In this document: positions 1 through 6,283 of the stretch, piece by piece
Layout of the letters: every line of letters begins with the position of its first letter
How positions within the stretch are numbered: the first letter of the stretch is position 1
Assembly (NCBI GenBank): GCA_040507005.1
Contig: JBEVVS010000094.1
Coordinates: forward strand, 1-12,242
DNA from: Thiodiazotropha sp040507005
Lineage (GTDB): Bacteria > Pseudomonadota > Gammaproteobacteria > Chromatiales > Chromatiaceae
Direction: 5' to 3'
DNA length: 12,242 nt
Notes under the pieces: generated by a model
What the model was told of the DNA's origin: nothing
The model's input: the letters and a program-made list of their open reading frames with translations, nothing else
Database searches by the model: none
Translations under genes and position numbers: made by a program

Positions 1-3
1 GGA

Positions 4-90
4 TGGTGCCCGGGGCCGGAATCGAACCGGCACGACCCGAAGGTCGAGAGATTTTAAGTCTCTTGCGTCTACCAATTTCGCCACCCGGGC
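4..90 (-). tRNA. leuZ: tRNA-Leu (anticodon UAA)
   Basis: Read on the minus strand, this folds as a class II tRNA: acceptor stem GCCCGGG pairing with CCCGGGC, an anticodon stem AGAGA/TCTCT enclosing loop CTTAAAA (anticodon TAA), and a long variable arm closed by a TTCG tetraloop, as expected for leucine. The T arm holds GGTTCGATTCC. The 3' CCA is encoded (positions 4-6 on the complement), and the discriminator base is A, as required by leucyl-tRNA synthetase. It lies 38 bp downstream of tRNA-Cys and is probably cotranscribed with it. Its place at the end of the uvrC-pgsA-Gly-Cys-Leu series matches leuZ of E. coli. Confidence 0.97.
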
Positions 91-128
91 GGAGTGGTTC
101 TGTTTTGATAGCTGTCACGGCAAGGAGA

Positions 129-202
129 TGGAGGCTGAGCCCGGAATCGAACCGAGGTCCACGGCTTTGCAGGCCGCTGCATAACCACTCTGCCACTCAG
201 CC
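129..202 (-). tRNA. cysT: tRNA-Cys (anticodon GCA)
   Basis: On the minus strand, acceptor stem GGCTGAG pairs with CTCAGCC, the anticodon loop is CTGCAAA (anticodon GCA), and the T arm contains GGTTCGATTCC. The discriminator base is U, the identity base for cysteinyl-tRNA synthetase, followed by encoded CCA at 131-129. Length is 74 nt including CCA. It sits between an upstream promoter (244-272) and tRNA-Leu, so tRNA-Cys and tRNA-Leu probably form one transcript. Gene order matches E. coli cysT. Confidence 0.97.
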
Positions 203-243
203 CAAATTGTTAATTCTATCACCTATCCTTGATGAGTCGAATC

Positions 244-272
244 TTATTAAAAGCAGACCCTGATTCAATCAA
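244..272 (-). promoter_or_regulatory. sigma-70 promoter for tRNA-Cys/tRNA-Leu
   Basis: On the minus strand, TTGATT (-35, at 272-267) and TAATAA (-10, at 249-244) are separated by exactly 17 bp. The site lies just downstream of the terminator that follows tRNA-Gly and about 40 bp before the tRNA-Cys 5' end, which is where a promoter would be needed if the cluster is split. This is a sequence match only; no start site is known. Confidence 0.6.
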
Positions 273-286
273 GGCATGCTTACACA

Positions 287-317
287 AAAAAGGCCCCGGT
301 GGTGTCGAGGCCTTTTT
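287..317 (-). terminator. Intrinsic terminator after tRNA-Gly
   Basis: A 9-bp stem (aaaaaggcc at 287-295 pairing with ggccttttt at 309-317) with a 13-nt loop. Read on the minus strand it starts 7 nt past the tRNA-Gly CCA and ends in a run of T. The A/T runs on both flanks would let it work in either direction, but only the minus strand has a gene reading into it. It would separate tRNA-Gly from tRNA-Cys/tRNA-Leu. Confidence 0.75.
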
Positions 318-323
318 AGCATT

Positions 324-399
<76 letters not shown>

Positions 400-417
400 T
401 TAATTCAGGAAGGGCGT

Positions 418-445
418 ATTGTAGCTACAGATCCTCGTCTGTCAA
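418..445 (-). promoter_or_regulatory. Strong sigma-70 promoter for tRNA-Gly
   Basis: On the minus strand, a perfect TTGACA (-35, 445-440) and TACAAT (-10, 423-418, one mismatch to consensus) are separated by 16 bp, with the tRNA 5' end 18 bp beyond the -10. The bases just after the -10 read ACGCCC, a GC-rich discriminator of the sort seen at stable-RNA promoters under stringent (ppGpp) control. That regulation is inferred from family knowledge, not shown. Confidence 0.8.
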
Positions 446-493
446 CCTTTTCCTACTGTTTTAGCACGACATTCAGGCCCTTTTGTACGGGTT

Positions 494-931
494 TTACGGA
501 TTTCTCCGGTAGGGTAGCGTGATGACGATCTCAGCCTCTTTTTCGGTCCTTTTCATGGCGCTCACATCCGCGTCCCATGGCAGTCTGAAGCGACGCCGCA
601 TGGATGAAGAGGATGAGACAAAACTATGACCGCGCTCGCTGCGATTCTCCACACGATGGGCCTCTTTGTTCTGCACCAGCAGGGAACGGCCATCCACACT
701 GACCTGTATCGCCTCGGGTGAATAACCTTGCAGCGAGATACGCAGATGGTAGCCTGCATCGTCCTGATCCTGCCTGAATCTGACCCGTCGCTGCAGATGC
801 ATGGAGGATGGTGCTGTGCCTGCCCTGTGGGATGACACGCCTGGATGATAATAACCGGGAGGTTGGGCATAGAGTTGGGCAGTGGCCAAAACCATGCAGA
901 AGACGCTGATTGTATAAAGCAAGCCTTTCAT
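494..931 (-). CDS. Secreted small heat shock (Hsp20/alpha-crystallin domain) protein
   Basis: A 145-aa protein probably exported to the periplasm. An N-terminal signal peptide (lysine, then a hydrophobic run to about residue 20, with likely cleavage after LYA) is followed by a proline/histidine-rich linker and an alpha-crystallin-like domain from about residue 45 to the end. The domain shows the GYSPEAIQVSVDGRSLLV strand region and RRRFRLPWDADVSAMK, typical of Hsp20 proteins. The usual glycine-leucine of the last signature is replaced by EAEIVITLP, and the C-terminal IxI motif is missing. The start is the ATG at 931 with a perfect GAGGAGG 6 nt upstream (938-944); the longer reading from TTG at 946 starts inside this ribosome binding site. 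It follows pgsA by 90 bp. Domain call fairly sure; role as a periplasmic chaperone is inference. Confidence 0.75.
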   Translation of the reverse strand: MKGLLYTISVFCMVLATAQLYAQPPGYYHPGVSSHRAGTAPSSMHLQRRVRFRQDQDDAGYHLRISLQGYSPEAIQVSVDGRSLLVQNKEAHRVENRSERGHSFVSSSSSMRRRFRLPWDADVSAMKRTEKEAEIVITLPYRRNP

Positions 932-937
932 TGTTAA

Positions 938-944
938 CCTCCTC
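938..944 (-). promoter_or_regulatory. Ribosome binding site fixing the Hsp20-protein start
   Basis: GAGGAGG on the minus strand, 6 nt before the ATG at 931. It excludes the upstream in-frame TTG at 946, whose codon overlaps this site. Confidence 0.8.
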
Positions 945-1021
945 AAAAACTCCGGTTTCCGTATTGTTAAGCTTAGCAGTTGAATATGCTGCGGGAGTGT
1001 CGGAGCCCCTTGGTATTGTTG

Positions 1022-1606
1022 CTATTTGCGCTCCAATGAACCACTCATCTGGCGCTCCCCCAGCAGGCTGGGCAGGGCAGCGCGGATATAGATCACCATC
1101 GACCAGAGGGTGAGTATGGCCGCGATATAGAGCAGCACGAAGCCAACTGTATATATAGGTATGTTCCACAACGGCTCTTCATAGATGAGCAACAGGATGG
1201 CAATCATCTGCACCGCGGTCTTGAACTTGCCAATCAATGACACCGCAACCATCGTCCTGGCGCCGAGCTCGGCCATCCATTCGCGCAGGGCTGAAATAGT
1301 GATCTCACGGCCGATGATAACGGCTGCCGGGATGGCGAAGGCCGGCGTCGGTTCCGACTGCACCAGCAGCAGCAGGGAGACAGCCACCATCAGTTTATCC
1401 GCCACCGGATCGAGAAAGGCGCCAAACGGAGAGACCTGCCCCCAACGCCTGGCCAGGTAGCCATCGAACCAGTCAGTCACCGCGGCGATGGAGAATACCA
1501 GGGCGCAGCTGAGCCGGGCCCACTCCACAGGGAGATAGAACAGCAGCACGAAGACCGGTATCAGGACAATTCGCAACAGTGTGAGAATGTTAGGAATATT
1601 CCACAT
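1022..1606 (-). CDS. pgsA: CDP-diacylglycerol--glycerol-3-phosphate 3-phosphatidyltransferase
   Basis: Inner-membrane enzyme that transfers the phosphatidyl group from CDP-diacylglycerol to sn-glycerol-3-phosphate, giving phosphatidylglycerophosphate, the committed step to phosphatidylglycerol and cardiolipin. The full CDP-alcohol phosphatidyltransferase signature is present (D45, DG 48-49, AR 52-53, G62, D66, D70, numbered from the ATG), and several hydrophobic segments span the 194 aa. The sequence tracks E. coli PgsA along its length, including ALREWMAELG and AAILTLWSM. The ATG at 1606 is chosen because MWNIPN aligns with the family N terminus. A GTG at 1615, overlapping the uvrC stop by one base and with AAGGG a few bases upstream, would add three residues and is a real alternative. 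Either way it is closely coupled to uvrC, as in E. coli. Confidence 0.96.
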   Translation of the reverse strand: MWNIPNILTLLRIVLIPVFVLLFYLPVEWARLSCALVFSIAAVTDWFDGYLARRWGQVSPFGAFLDPVADKLMVAVSLLLLVQSEPTPAFAIPAAVIIGREITISALREWMAELGARTMVAVSLIGKFKTAVQMIAILLLIYEEPLWNIPIYTVGFVLLYIAAILTLWSMVIYIRAALPSLLGERQMSGSLERK

Positions 1607-1614
1607 TTTGATCA

Positions 1615-3435
1615 CTAGCCCTTATCATGAAATGCGTGATAGATCTGCTCCGCCAAGGCTGTACTGATACCTTCGACACTGGCAATATCCTCTATGCCCG
1701 CCCGCGACAGCTCCTGCAATCCCCCAAACTGTATCATCAACCGCTGTCTGCGTTTGGGGCCTATACCGGGAATCTGTTCCAAAACCGAGCGATTCCGGGC
1801 CTTTGAACGCCGCTGCCGATGCGCGGTGATGGCGAAGCGATGGGCTTCATCGCGAATCTGTTGGATTAAATGCAGTGCCGGTGAATCAGCAGGCAGTATA
1901 ATGGGTGCTCCACGCCCCAACAAGAACAGCTGTTCCATACCCGCCTTTCGCTCCACGCCTTTTGCCACCCCTAACAGGGTCAGTCCGGAGATGCCCAGAT
2001 CCTGCAATCGATCATGTACGGCACCGATCTGGCCCTTGCCCCCATCGATGACCAGTATATCAGGCAGCGCCACCTCACCCTTCTTGACCCTTCGATAGCG
2101 GCGTTCCAGGGCCTGGGCCATGGCGGCATAATCATCCCCCGGTGTGATGCCCTCGATATTGAAACGCCGATAGTCTGACTTTAACGGTCCCTGCTCGTTG
2201 AAGACCACACAGGATGCCACCGTCGACTCACCCCGGGTGTGACTGATATCAAAACACTCCATCCGCTCAGGGACAGCCGGCAACTGCAACGCCTGCTGCA
2301 AGGCCAGCAATCGCTCCTCCATGCCGGCCTGGGCGCTGAGTCTGGCCTGCAGGGCCATTTCCGCATTCCCCTGGGCCATCTTCAACCAACGGGCGCGCTC
2401 CCCGCGTACCCTGCTACTGATGCGGACCCGCTGATCGGCCTGTTGGCTGAGTACCTCCTGCAACAGTCCCTGCTCTGGCAACTGTTGGCTGATGATGATC
2501 TCATTGGGTACGGGTTTTTCCAGATAGTATTGAGAGACGAACGCCTGCAGGATGGTCTCCGGAGTCGCATCCTGGGGCGCAGATGGATAGAAGGACTTAT
2601 TCCCCAGATTACGGCCAGAACGGATATAAAATACCTGGATGCAGACACTCCCTCCCTGCTTGGCCAGGGCGACGATATCCAGGTCTCCCCCCTCGCCACT
2701 CACGTATTGCCGCTCCTGGATACGCCTTAGATGTTTGATTTGATCCCGATAGATGGCCGCCTGTTCAAAATCCAGTGCCTGGGAGGAGCCTTCCATCCGC
2801 GTTGCCAGTTGGCCGATTACCTGGTTTGTTTTGCCCTCCAGAAACAGTACCGCATGCTGCACATCCTCTGCATAGGCCTCGACAGATACCAATCCGACAC
2901 AGGGCCCGGTGCAGCGCTTTATCTGATATTGCAGGCAGGCCCTGGAGCGATTGTTATAAAAACTCTCCTCGCATTGACGCACCGGAAAAATCTTTTGCAG
3001 CACCTGCAGGGTCTCCCGGGTCGATGCGGCACTGGGATAGGGACCGAAGTAACGCCCCTTGCCCCGTCGCGCACCTCGCCGGAAAGAGAGTGCCGGGTAG
3101 GTATGATCTGTGGAGAGATAGATATAGGGGTAACTCTTGTCATCCCGTAGCAGCACATTGTATTTGGGCTTGAGAGACTTGATGAGGTGATTTTCCAGCA
3201 GCAGCGCTTCGGCTTCGGTATGAGTGACGATAACCTCGATCTGGGCAATCTGCCCTACCATGCTCTGTATGCGTCTGTTGAGGCTGCGGGTGAAGTAGCT
3301 GGAGACCCGTTTTTTCAAATTCTTGGCCTTGCCCACATAGAGCACCTTGCCCGCAGCGTTGAGCATGCGATAGACACCTGGCCTGGTGGTCAGGGTCTTG
3401 AGAAAACCGGCGTGATCGAATTCACTCTGCTGCAT
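1615..3435 (-). CDS. uvrC: UvrABC excinuclease subunit C
   Basis: Nuclease of nucleotide excision repair: with UvrB bound at a lesion it cuts the damaged strand on both sides. Domains in the 606-aa protein: GIY-YIG nuclease for the 3' cut (GVYRM at 20-24, LYVGKAKN at 32-39); a cysteine set C155, C167, C175, C179, in the place and spacing of the cluster-binding cysteines reported for E. coli UvrC; UVR motif binding UvrB (about 205-240); RNase H-like nuclease for the 5' cut (D396 in CFDISH, D464 in VIDGGKGQ, DEAHRFA at 529-535); and tandem helix-hairpin-helix DNA-binding motifs (about 553-605). Length is close to the family norm. The ATG matches the expected N terminus, but no strong ribosome binding site is visible. 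It lies 118 bp after the glycosylase gene and its stop touches pgsA. Confidence 0.98.
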   Translation of the reverse strand: MQQSEFDHAGFLKTLTTRPGVYRMLNAAGKVLYVGKAKNLKKRVSSYFTRSLNRRIQSMVGQIAQIEVIVTHTEAEALLLENHLIKSLKPKYNVLLRDDKSYPYIYLSTDHTYPALSFRRGARRGKGRYFGPYPSAASTRETLQVLQKIFPVRQCEESFYNNRSRACLQYQIKRCTGPCVGLVSVEAYAEDVQHAVLFLEGKTNQVIGQLATRMEGSSQALDFEQAAIYRDQIKHLRRIQERQYVSGEGGDLDIVALAKQGGSVCIQVFYIRSGRNLGNKSFYPSAPQDATPETILQAFVSQYYLEKPVPNEIIISQQLPEQGLLQEVLSQQADQRVRISSRVRGERARWLKMAQGNAEMALQARLSAQAGMEERLLALQQALQLPAVPERMECFDISHTRGESTVASCVVFNEQGPLKSDYRRFNIEGITPGDDYAAMAQALERRYRRVKKGEVALPDILVIDGGKGQIGAVHDRLQDLGISGLTLLGVAKGVERKAGMEQLFLLGRGAPIILPADSPALHLIQQIRDEAHRFAITAHRQRRSKARNRSVLEQIPGIGPKRRQRLMIQFGGLQELSRAGIEDIASVEGISTALAEQIYHAFHDKG

Positions 3436-3553
3436 GATGGTCTATTCAGCGATCGGGGCAATCCAGTGATGATAGTACCAAGCTTTGTCCCTCTGACCAC
3501 AGACAGGCGCAAATCAGCGATGCCCGTGAAAGAGGATCGTTCATCAATTTCGA

Positions 3554-4186
3554 CTATTGTGTATCGAGCAGTTTCCGGGCACGCCGAAAGATCTTTTGAA
3601 ACATGGCTGGGGTGAGTCTGCGGGTCTGGGTGTTGTAACGGCTGCAATGATAGGAGTCGATCATCAAGAGTCGTTCATTGAGCTGATGTTCCATAGCGTG
3701 AGCGAATGGATAGCTCTTCTGTCTGAGCCCGAGGGCCTTGATCACAGCCTGATGGGCAATCGAGCCGAGGCTGATAACAAGACTGTTCGGCGGCATGCCA
3801 TCCAATTCATCCCGCAGAAAGCCGTTACATCGATTGATTTCACTGCCAACCGGCTTGTTTTGAGGTGGCAGACACTTCACGGCATTGGTGATTCGGCAGT
3901 TCTGCAGCTTTAACCCGTCGTTTCGGGAGATCGCCTCGGGCTGATTGGCAAAGCCGAATTCGTAGAGGGTCTGATAGAGCAGGATGCCGGCATGATCACC
4001 GGTAAATGGCCGACCGGTGGCGTTGGCACCATGCATGCCAGGCGCCAGGCCGACGACCAGCAAGCGTGCATCGGCAGCACCGAATGGAGCCACGGGAGCG
4101 GCATGATAATCGGGATAATCGAGTTTTACCTGGCCAAGAAAATCGACCAAGCGCGGACAACTGCGACACTCGGCATCGAAGCTCAT
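3554..4186 (-). CDS. Type-5 uracil-DNA glycosylase (UDGb family)
   Basis: Base-excision repair enzyme of the UDGb (family 5) uracil-DNA glycosylases, which remove uracil and some other deaminated bases from DNA. Visible marks in the 210-aa protein: CRSCPRL (C7, C10), then C105 and C120, the likely four ligands of the family's 4Fe-4S cluster; motif A GLAPGMHGANATGRPFTGD (46-64), which has alanine rather than the polar or acidic catalytic residue of type 1-4 enzymes, as is characteristic of UDGb; NAVKCLPPQNKP (101-112); and the third motif SYHCSRYNTQTRRLT (178-192). The ATG overlaps the uvrY stop as ATGA, implying translational coupling. It is inserted between uvrY and uvrC relative to the E. 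coli order. A type-4 enzyme is the main alternative, but motif A argues against it. Confidence 0.92.
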   Translation of the reverse strand: MSFDAECRSCPRLVDFLGQVKLDYPDYHAAPVAPFGAADARLLVVGLAPGMHGANATGRPFTGDHAGILLYQTLYEFGFANQPEAISRNDGLKLQNCRITNAVKCLPPQNKPVGSEINRCNGFLRDELDGMPPNSLVISLGSIAHQAVIKALGLRQKSYPFAHAMEHQLNERLLMIDSYHCSRYNTQTRRLTPAMFQKIFRRARKLLDTQ

Positions 4187-4833
4187 GAGTTATTTTCGCT
4201 ATCTTTCAGAATTCCGTGTCGGTATGCAAGGCGGGTCAATTCAACATCATTTTTTATATCGAGCTTGTCGTAAATACGTTGCCGATAGGTGCTGACGGTT
4301 TTAGGACTGAGGGAGAGGATATCCGATATTTCCAGGTTCTTATGTCCCTCGAGTATCTGCAGCAAAACCTGCACTTCTCTCGATGACAAGGCCTTGAATG
4401 GATTATCCGAGCTGCCCTGCCACTCGGTCAGGGTATGTTTTCTTGCCACATCGGATGCGATGTAGTGATGACCACTGTGCACAGCCCTGAGGGCACGCAG
4501 CATCTCATCCGCTGGGCATCCCTTGGTGAGAAAGCCCATGGCACCCACCTCATGCAGGCGAGAGGGGAAGGGATCTTCATCGAGCACGGTCAATGCAATC
4601 ACCTTCAGATCGGGTTTGATGCGCAACAGCCTGCGGGTCGCTTCAATACCGCCCATGCCCGGCATGTTGACGTCCATCAACACCACATCCGGAGAAGTCT
4701 GTTGCAACAACTCAATCGCCTCTTCCCCGCTCGACGCCTCTCCGGAGACATCGATATCGGGCGCTTTATCCAAAATACCTTTTACACCGGTTCTGATCAG
4801 CTCGTGGTCATCAACCAGTAGAACTTTTATCAT
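4183..4833 (-). CDS. uvrY: GacA/UvrY-family response regulator
   Basis: Two-component response regulator of the NarL/FixJ class, orthologous to E. coli UvrY and Pseudomonas GacA. In those species it is phosphorylated by BarA/GacS and activates Csr/Rsm small RNAs that titrate CsrA. The receiver domain (about 1-120) has the acidic pair D8-D9, phospho-acceptor D54 (VLMDVNMPGM), T81 and K103. A LuxR-type helix-turn-helix (about 146-208) includes the recognition stretch LSPKTVSTYRQRIYDKL. At 216 aa it is the usual length. The ATG is retained on homology, though the ribosome binding site (a GAGA about 8 nt upstream) is weak. It heads the likely operon uvrY-UDGb-uvrC-pgsA. The partner sensor kinase is not in the window, and no GacA-box-like TGTAAG...CTTACA was seen here. 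Confidence 0.95.
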   Translation of the reverse strand: MIKVLLVDDHELIRTGVKGILDKAPDIDVSGEASSGEEAIELLQQTSPDVVLMDVNMPGMGGIEATRRLLRIKPDLKVIALTVLDEDPFPSRLHEVGAMGFLTKGCPADEMLRALRAVHSGHHYIASDVARKHTLTEWQGSSDNPFKALSSREVQVLLQILEGHKNLEISDILSLSPKTVSTYRQRIYDKLDIKNDVELTRLAYRHGILKDSENNS

Positions 4834-4912
4834 TTCTGTATCTCATGAGGTCCCTCTAGTGTATCTTTGCAAGCCGGAATTGCATTCCTTTTTTTCTTTC
4901 ATCCAAATCATC

Positions 4913-4956
4913 CCGGCAGACCGACATAACTGTACTAATGTACCCCAAACTGCCGG
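4913..4956. repeat. Inverted repeat upstream of uvrY
   Basis: Seven-base arms CCGGCAG (4913-4919) and CTGCCGG (4950-4956) enclose 30 bases that contain two GTAC palindromes (4932-4935 and 4940-4943). It lies 80-123 bp before the uvrY start, with no T run on the minus strand, so it does not look like a terminator for the gene upstream. It could be an operator or a leader-RNA stem; chance is not excluded. Confidence 0.35.
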
Positions 4957-5005
4957 TCACCGCGAGTACCCTAAGTCATTAGATATTTAATACACAGCAC
5001 TTCAG

Positions 5006-5497
5006 TCAACTATATTCCGGCAGCATGATTTCACCCGTAACCATCGGATTTTTAAGATCAAATCCATGGCCTTGCGTGACACAATAGCGCAACCATTTGG
5101 ATAGAAACAGATTGATTCGCCAACGCTGTTCAAGGGTGGGATTGCCACCCCATCGGTGCAAGGGCAGACTCGATTGCCTAAGGTCCATGACATCGATCTG
5201 TCTTGAATCGTGATAGACCCTGAGGGTTGCATCAGGATCGGGGTAGTCACCTACGGCATGGCTGAAATAGTAGGTTAGGTGGATTAGTGTGGTATAGGGG
5301 GTCTGCTCCAGGACTTCGAGGTGGAGATCCATCCCCCGCTCAAGGTTGGACTGATACTTGCCTGACATCTGTGTGAGCGCCGGCGCCAATCCCATCAACG
5401 ATGAATAGTTTTCCTCACTCAGATCCAGCAACATTCCCACGCTCGGTCTCGCGGTCAAAATCTTGCTTATGTTCCATGGATAGCCGGCACTGTACAT
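5006..5497 (-). CDS. DUF1249 (YqiB-like) protein of unknown function
   Basis: A 163-aa soluble protein matching the DUF1249 family, whose E. coli member is YqiB. Shared stretches are VGMLLDLSEENYSSLMGLAP (N-terminal), TPYTTLIHLTYYF, the LRVYHDSRQIDV segment, and the C-terminal INLFLSKWLRYCVTQG. No signal peptide or membrane segment is seen. Function is unknown in the family; in E. coli the gene lies near nudF and cpdA. The N terminus is about 17 residues longer than YqiB. The ATG at 5497 is the only conventional start between the in-frame stop upstream and the conserved region, although the nearest purine-rich site (AGAGG) is about 15 nt away. It is the next gene after the terminated thioredoxin gene, with 172 bp before uvrY, so it is probably its own unit. 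Confidence 0.85.
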   Translation of the reverse strand: MYSAGYPWNISKILTARPSVGMLLDLSEENYSSLMGLAPALTQMSGKYQSNLERGMDLHLEVLEQTPYTTLIHLTYYFSHAVGDYPDPDATLRVYHDSRQIDVMDLRQSSLPLHRWGGNPTLEQRWRINLFLSKWLRYCVTQGHGFDLKNPMVTGEIMLPEYS

Positions 5498-5529
5498 GAA
5501 CGGATTAAATTTCCTCTTTTCTCGGTAGA

Positions 5530-5535
5530 CAATAG
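5530..5535 (-). promoter_or_regulatory. Possible -10 element for the DUF1249 gene
   Basis: TATACT on the minus strand, about 35 bp before the ATG at 5497 and inside the gap after the thioredoxin terminator. No convincing -35 hexamer is found at 16-18 bp, so this rests on the -10 and its position only. Confidence 0.3.
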
Positions 5536-5596
5536 TATAAGCGAGAGGGTGGATGATCGTGTGATTAACCCGCTATTCAGATGCCTGGGGTCAAGA

Positions 5597-5632
5597 ATAA
5601 AAAACCCTGGATTGTTAATATCGTCCAGGGTT
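5597..5632 (-). terminator. Intrinsic terminator of the thioredoxin gene
   Basis: A perfect 9-bp stem (aaccctgga at 5603-5611, tccagggtt at 5624-5632) with a 12-nt loop. On the minus strand it is followed by a T tract, and it lies about 50 bp past the thioredoxin stop codon. Confidence 0.85.
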
Positions 5633-5681
5633 ACCAAACAGATTTCAAATCACGCCATCAGGGATCTGACCAATCACTCAA

Positions 5682-6059
5682 TCAGGCATTTTGTCCCTTC
5701 TGCTGCTCCGCTTCGATTTGCGCGCGAACCTCGTTCATATCCAGTTCGCCTGCTTTGCTCAATAGTTCACGAAAGGCAGACTCCGGCAGGGCGCCCGGCT
5801 GGGAGAAAATGATGATATTGTCCCTAAAAATCATCAGGGTTGGTATCGAACGCACCTGAAAATGCATCGCCAACTCCTGCTCTTCCTCGGTATTGACCTT
5901 GCCGAAGACAATATTCTCGTGATCCTCCGACACCGACTCGTAAGTTGGTGCAAAAGACCGACATGGCCCACACCAGGGGGCCCAAAAGTCTATGATAACA
6001 AAATCGTTCTCTGTAATAGTCGATTCGAAATTGTCTTTTGTCAGTTCTACTACTGCCAC
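5682..6059 (-). CDS. trxA: Thioredoxin
   Basis: Cytoplasmic dithiol-disulfide oxidoreductase with the classic active site WCGPC (W29, C30, C33), the FWAPWCGPC context, D24 buried near the active site, and a cis-proline at P73 (SIPTLMIF). No signal peptide is present. It is 125 aa, about 15 longer than E. coli thioredoxin 1; the extra part is a charged, glutamine-rich C-terminal tail (after about residue 105). The start is GTG at 6059 with AAGGGG (6067-6072) 7 nt upstream. It is flanked by its own terminator downstream and a 224-bp gap upstream, so it appears monocistronic. It could be a secondary thioredoxin rather than the main TrxA, since paralogues cannot be seen from one window. Confidence 0.93.
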   Translation of the reverse strand: MAVVELTKDNFESTITENDFVIIDFWAPWCGPCRSFAPTYESVSEDHENIVFGKVNTEEEQELAMHFQVRSIPTLMIFRDNIIIFSQPGALPESAFRELLSKAGELDMNEVRAQIEAEQQKGQNA

Positions 6060-6283
6060 TTTCCGGCCCCTTGCTGAAAACTATAAAATTGATGGGATAG
6101 TATCAGAATAGCCAATTTAATTCCTGTCGGAATCATCAACCGACCGACCTGACCGAGTCCCTCGATATTCCCTCTTGGGACGGCGATAATCTGATTTGTG
6201 CTGGCATGAGAAGAGATCCCAGCAAGGCTGCCCAGATGAACAACCTCGCCAGCGACCGGCCTCAGAGATCGCCTCGCAGCATC

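Noticed and set aside
3436..3553. LexA-like SOS box before uvrC (CTGTCTGTGGTCAGAG)
   Set aside because: The second half site is AGAG rather than ACAG, and no other CTGT-N8-ACAG match is present, so SOS control is not supported.
4876..4895. Hairpin GGAAT-TGC-ATTCC followed by a T run on the plus strand, terminator-like
   Set aside because: The stem is only 5 bp and mostly A/T, the loop is 3 nt, and no plus-strand gene reads into it. The T run is more simply an A-rich stretch in the uvrY leader.
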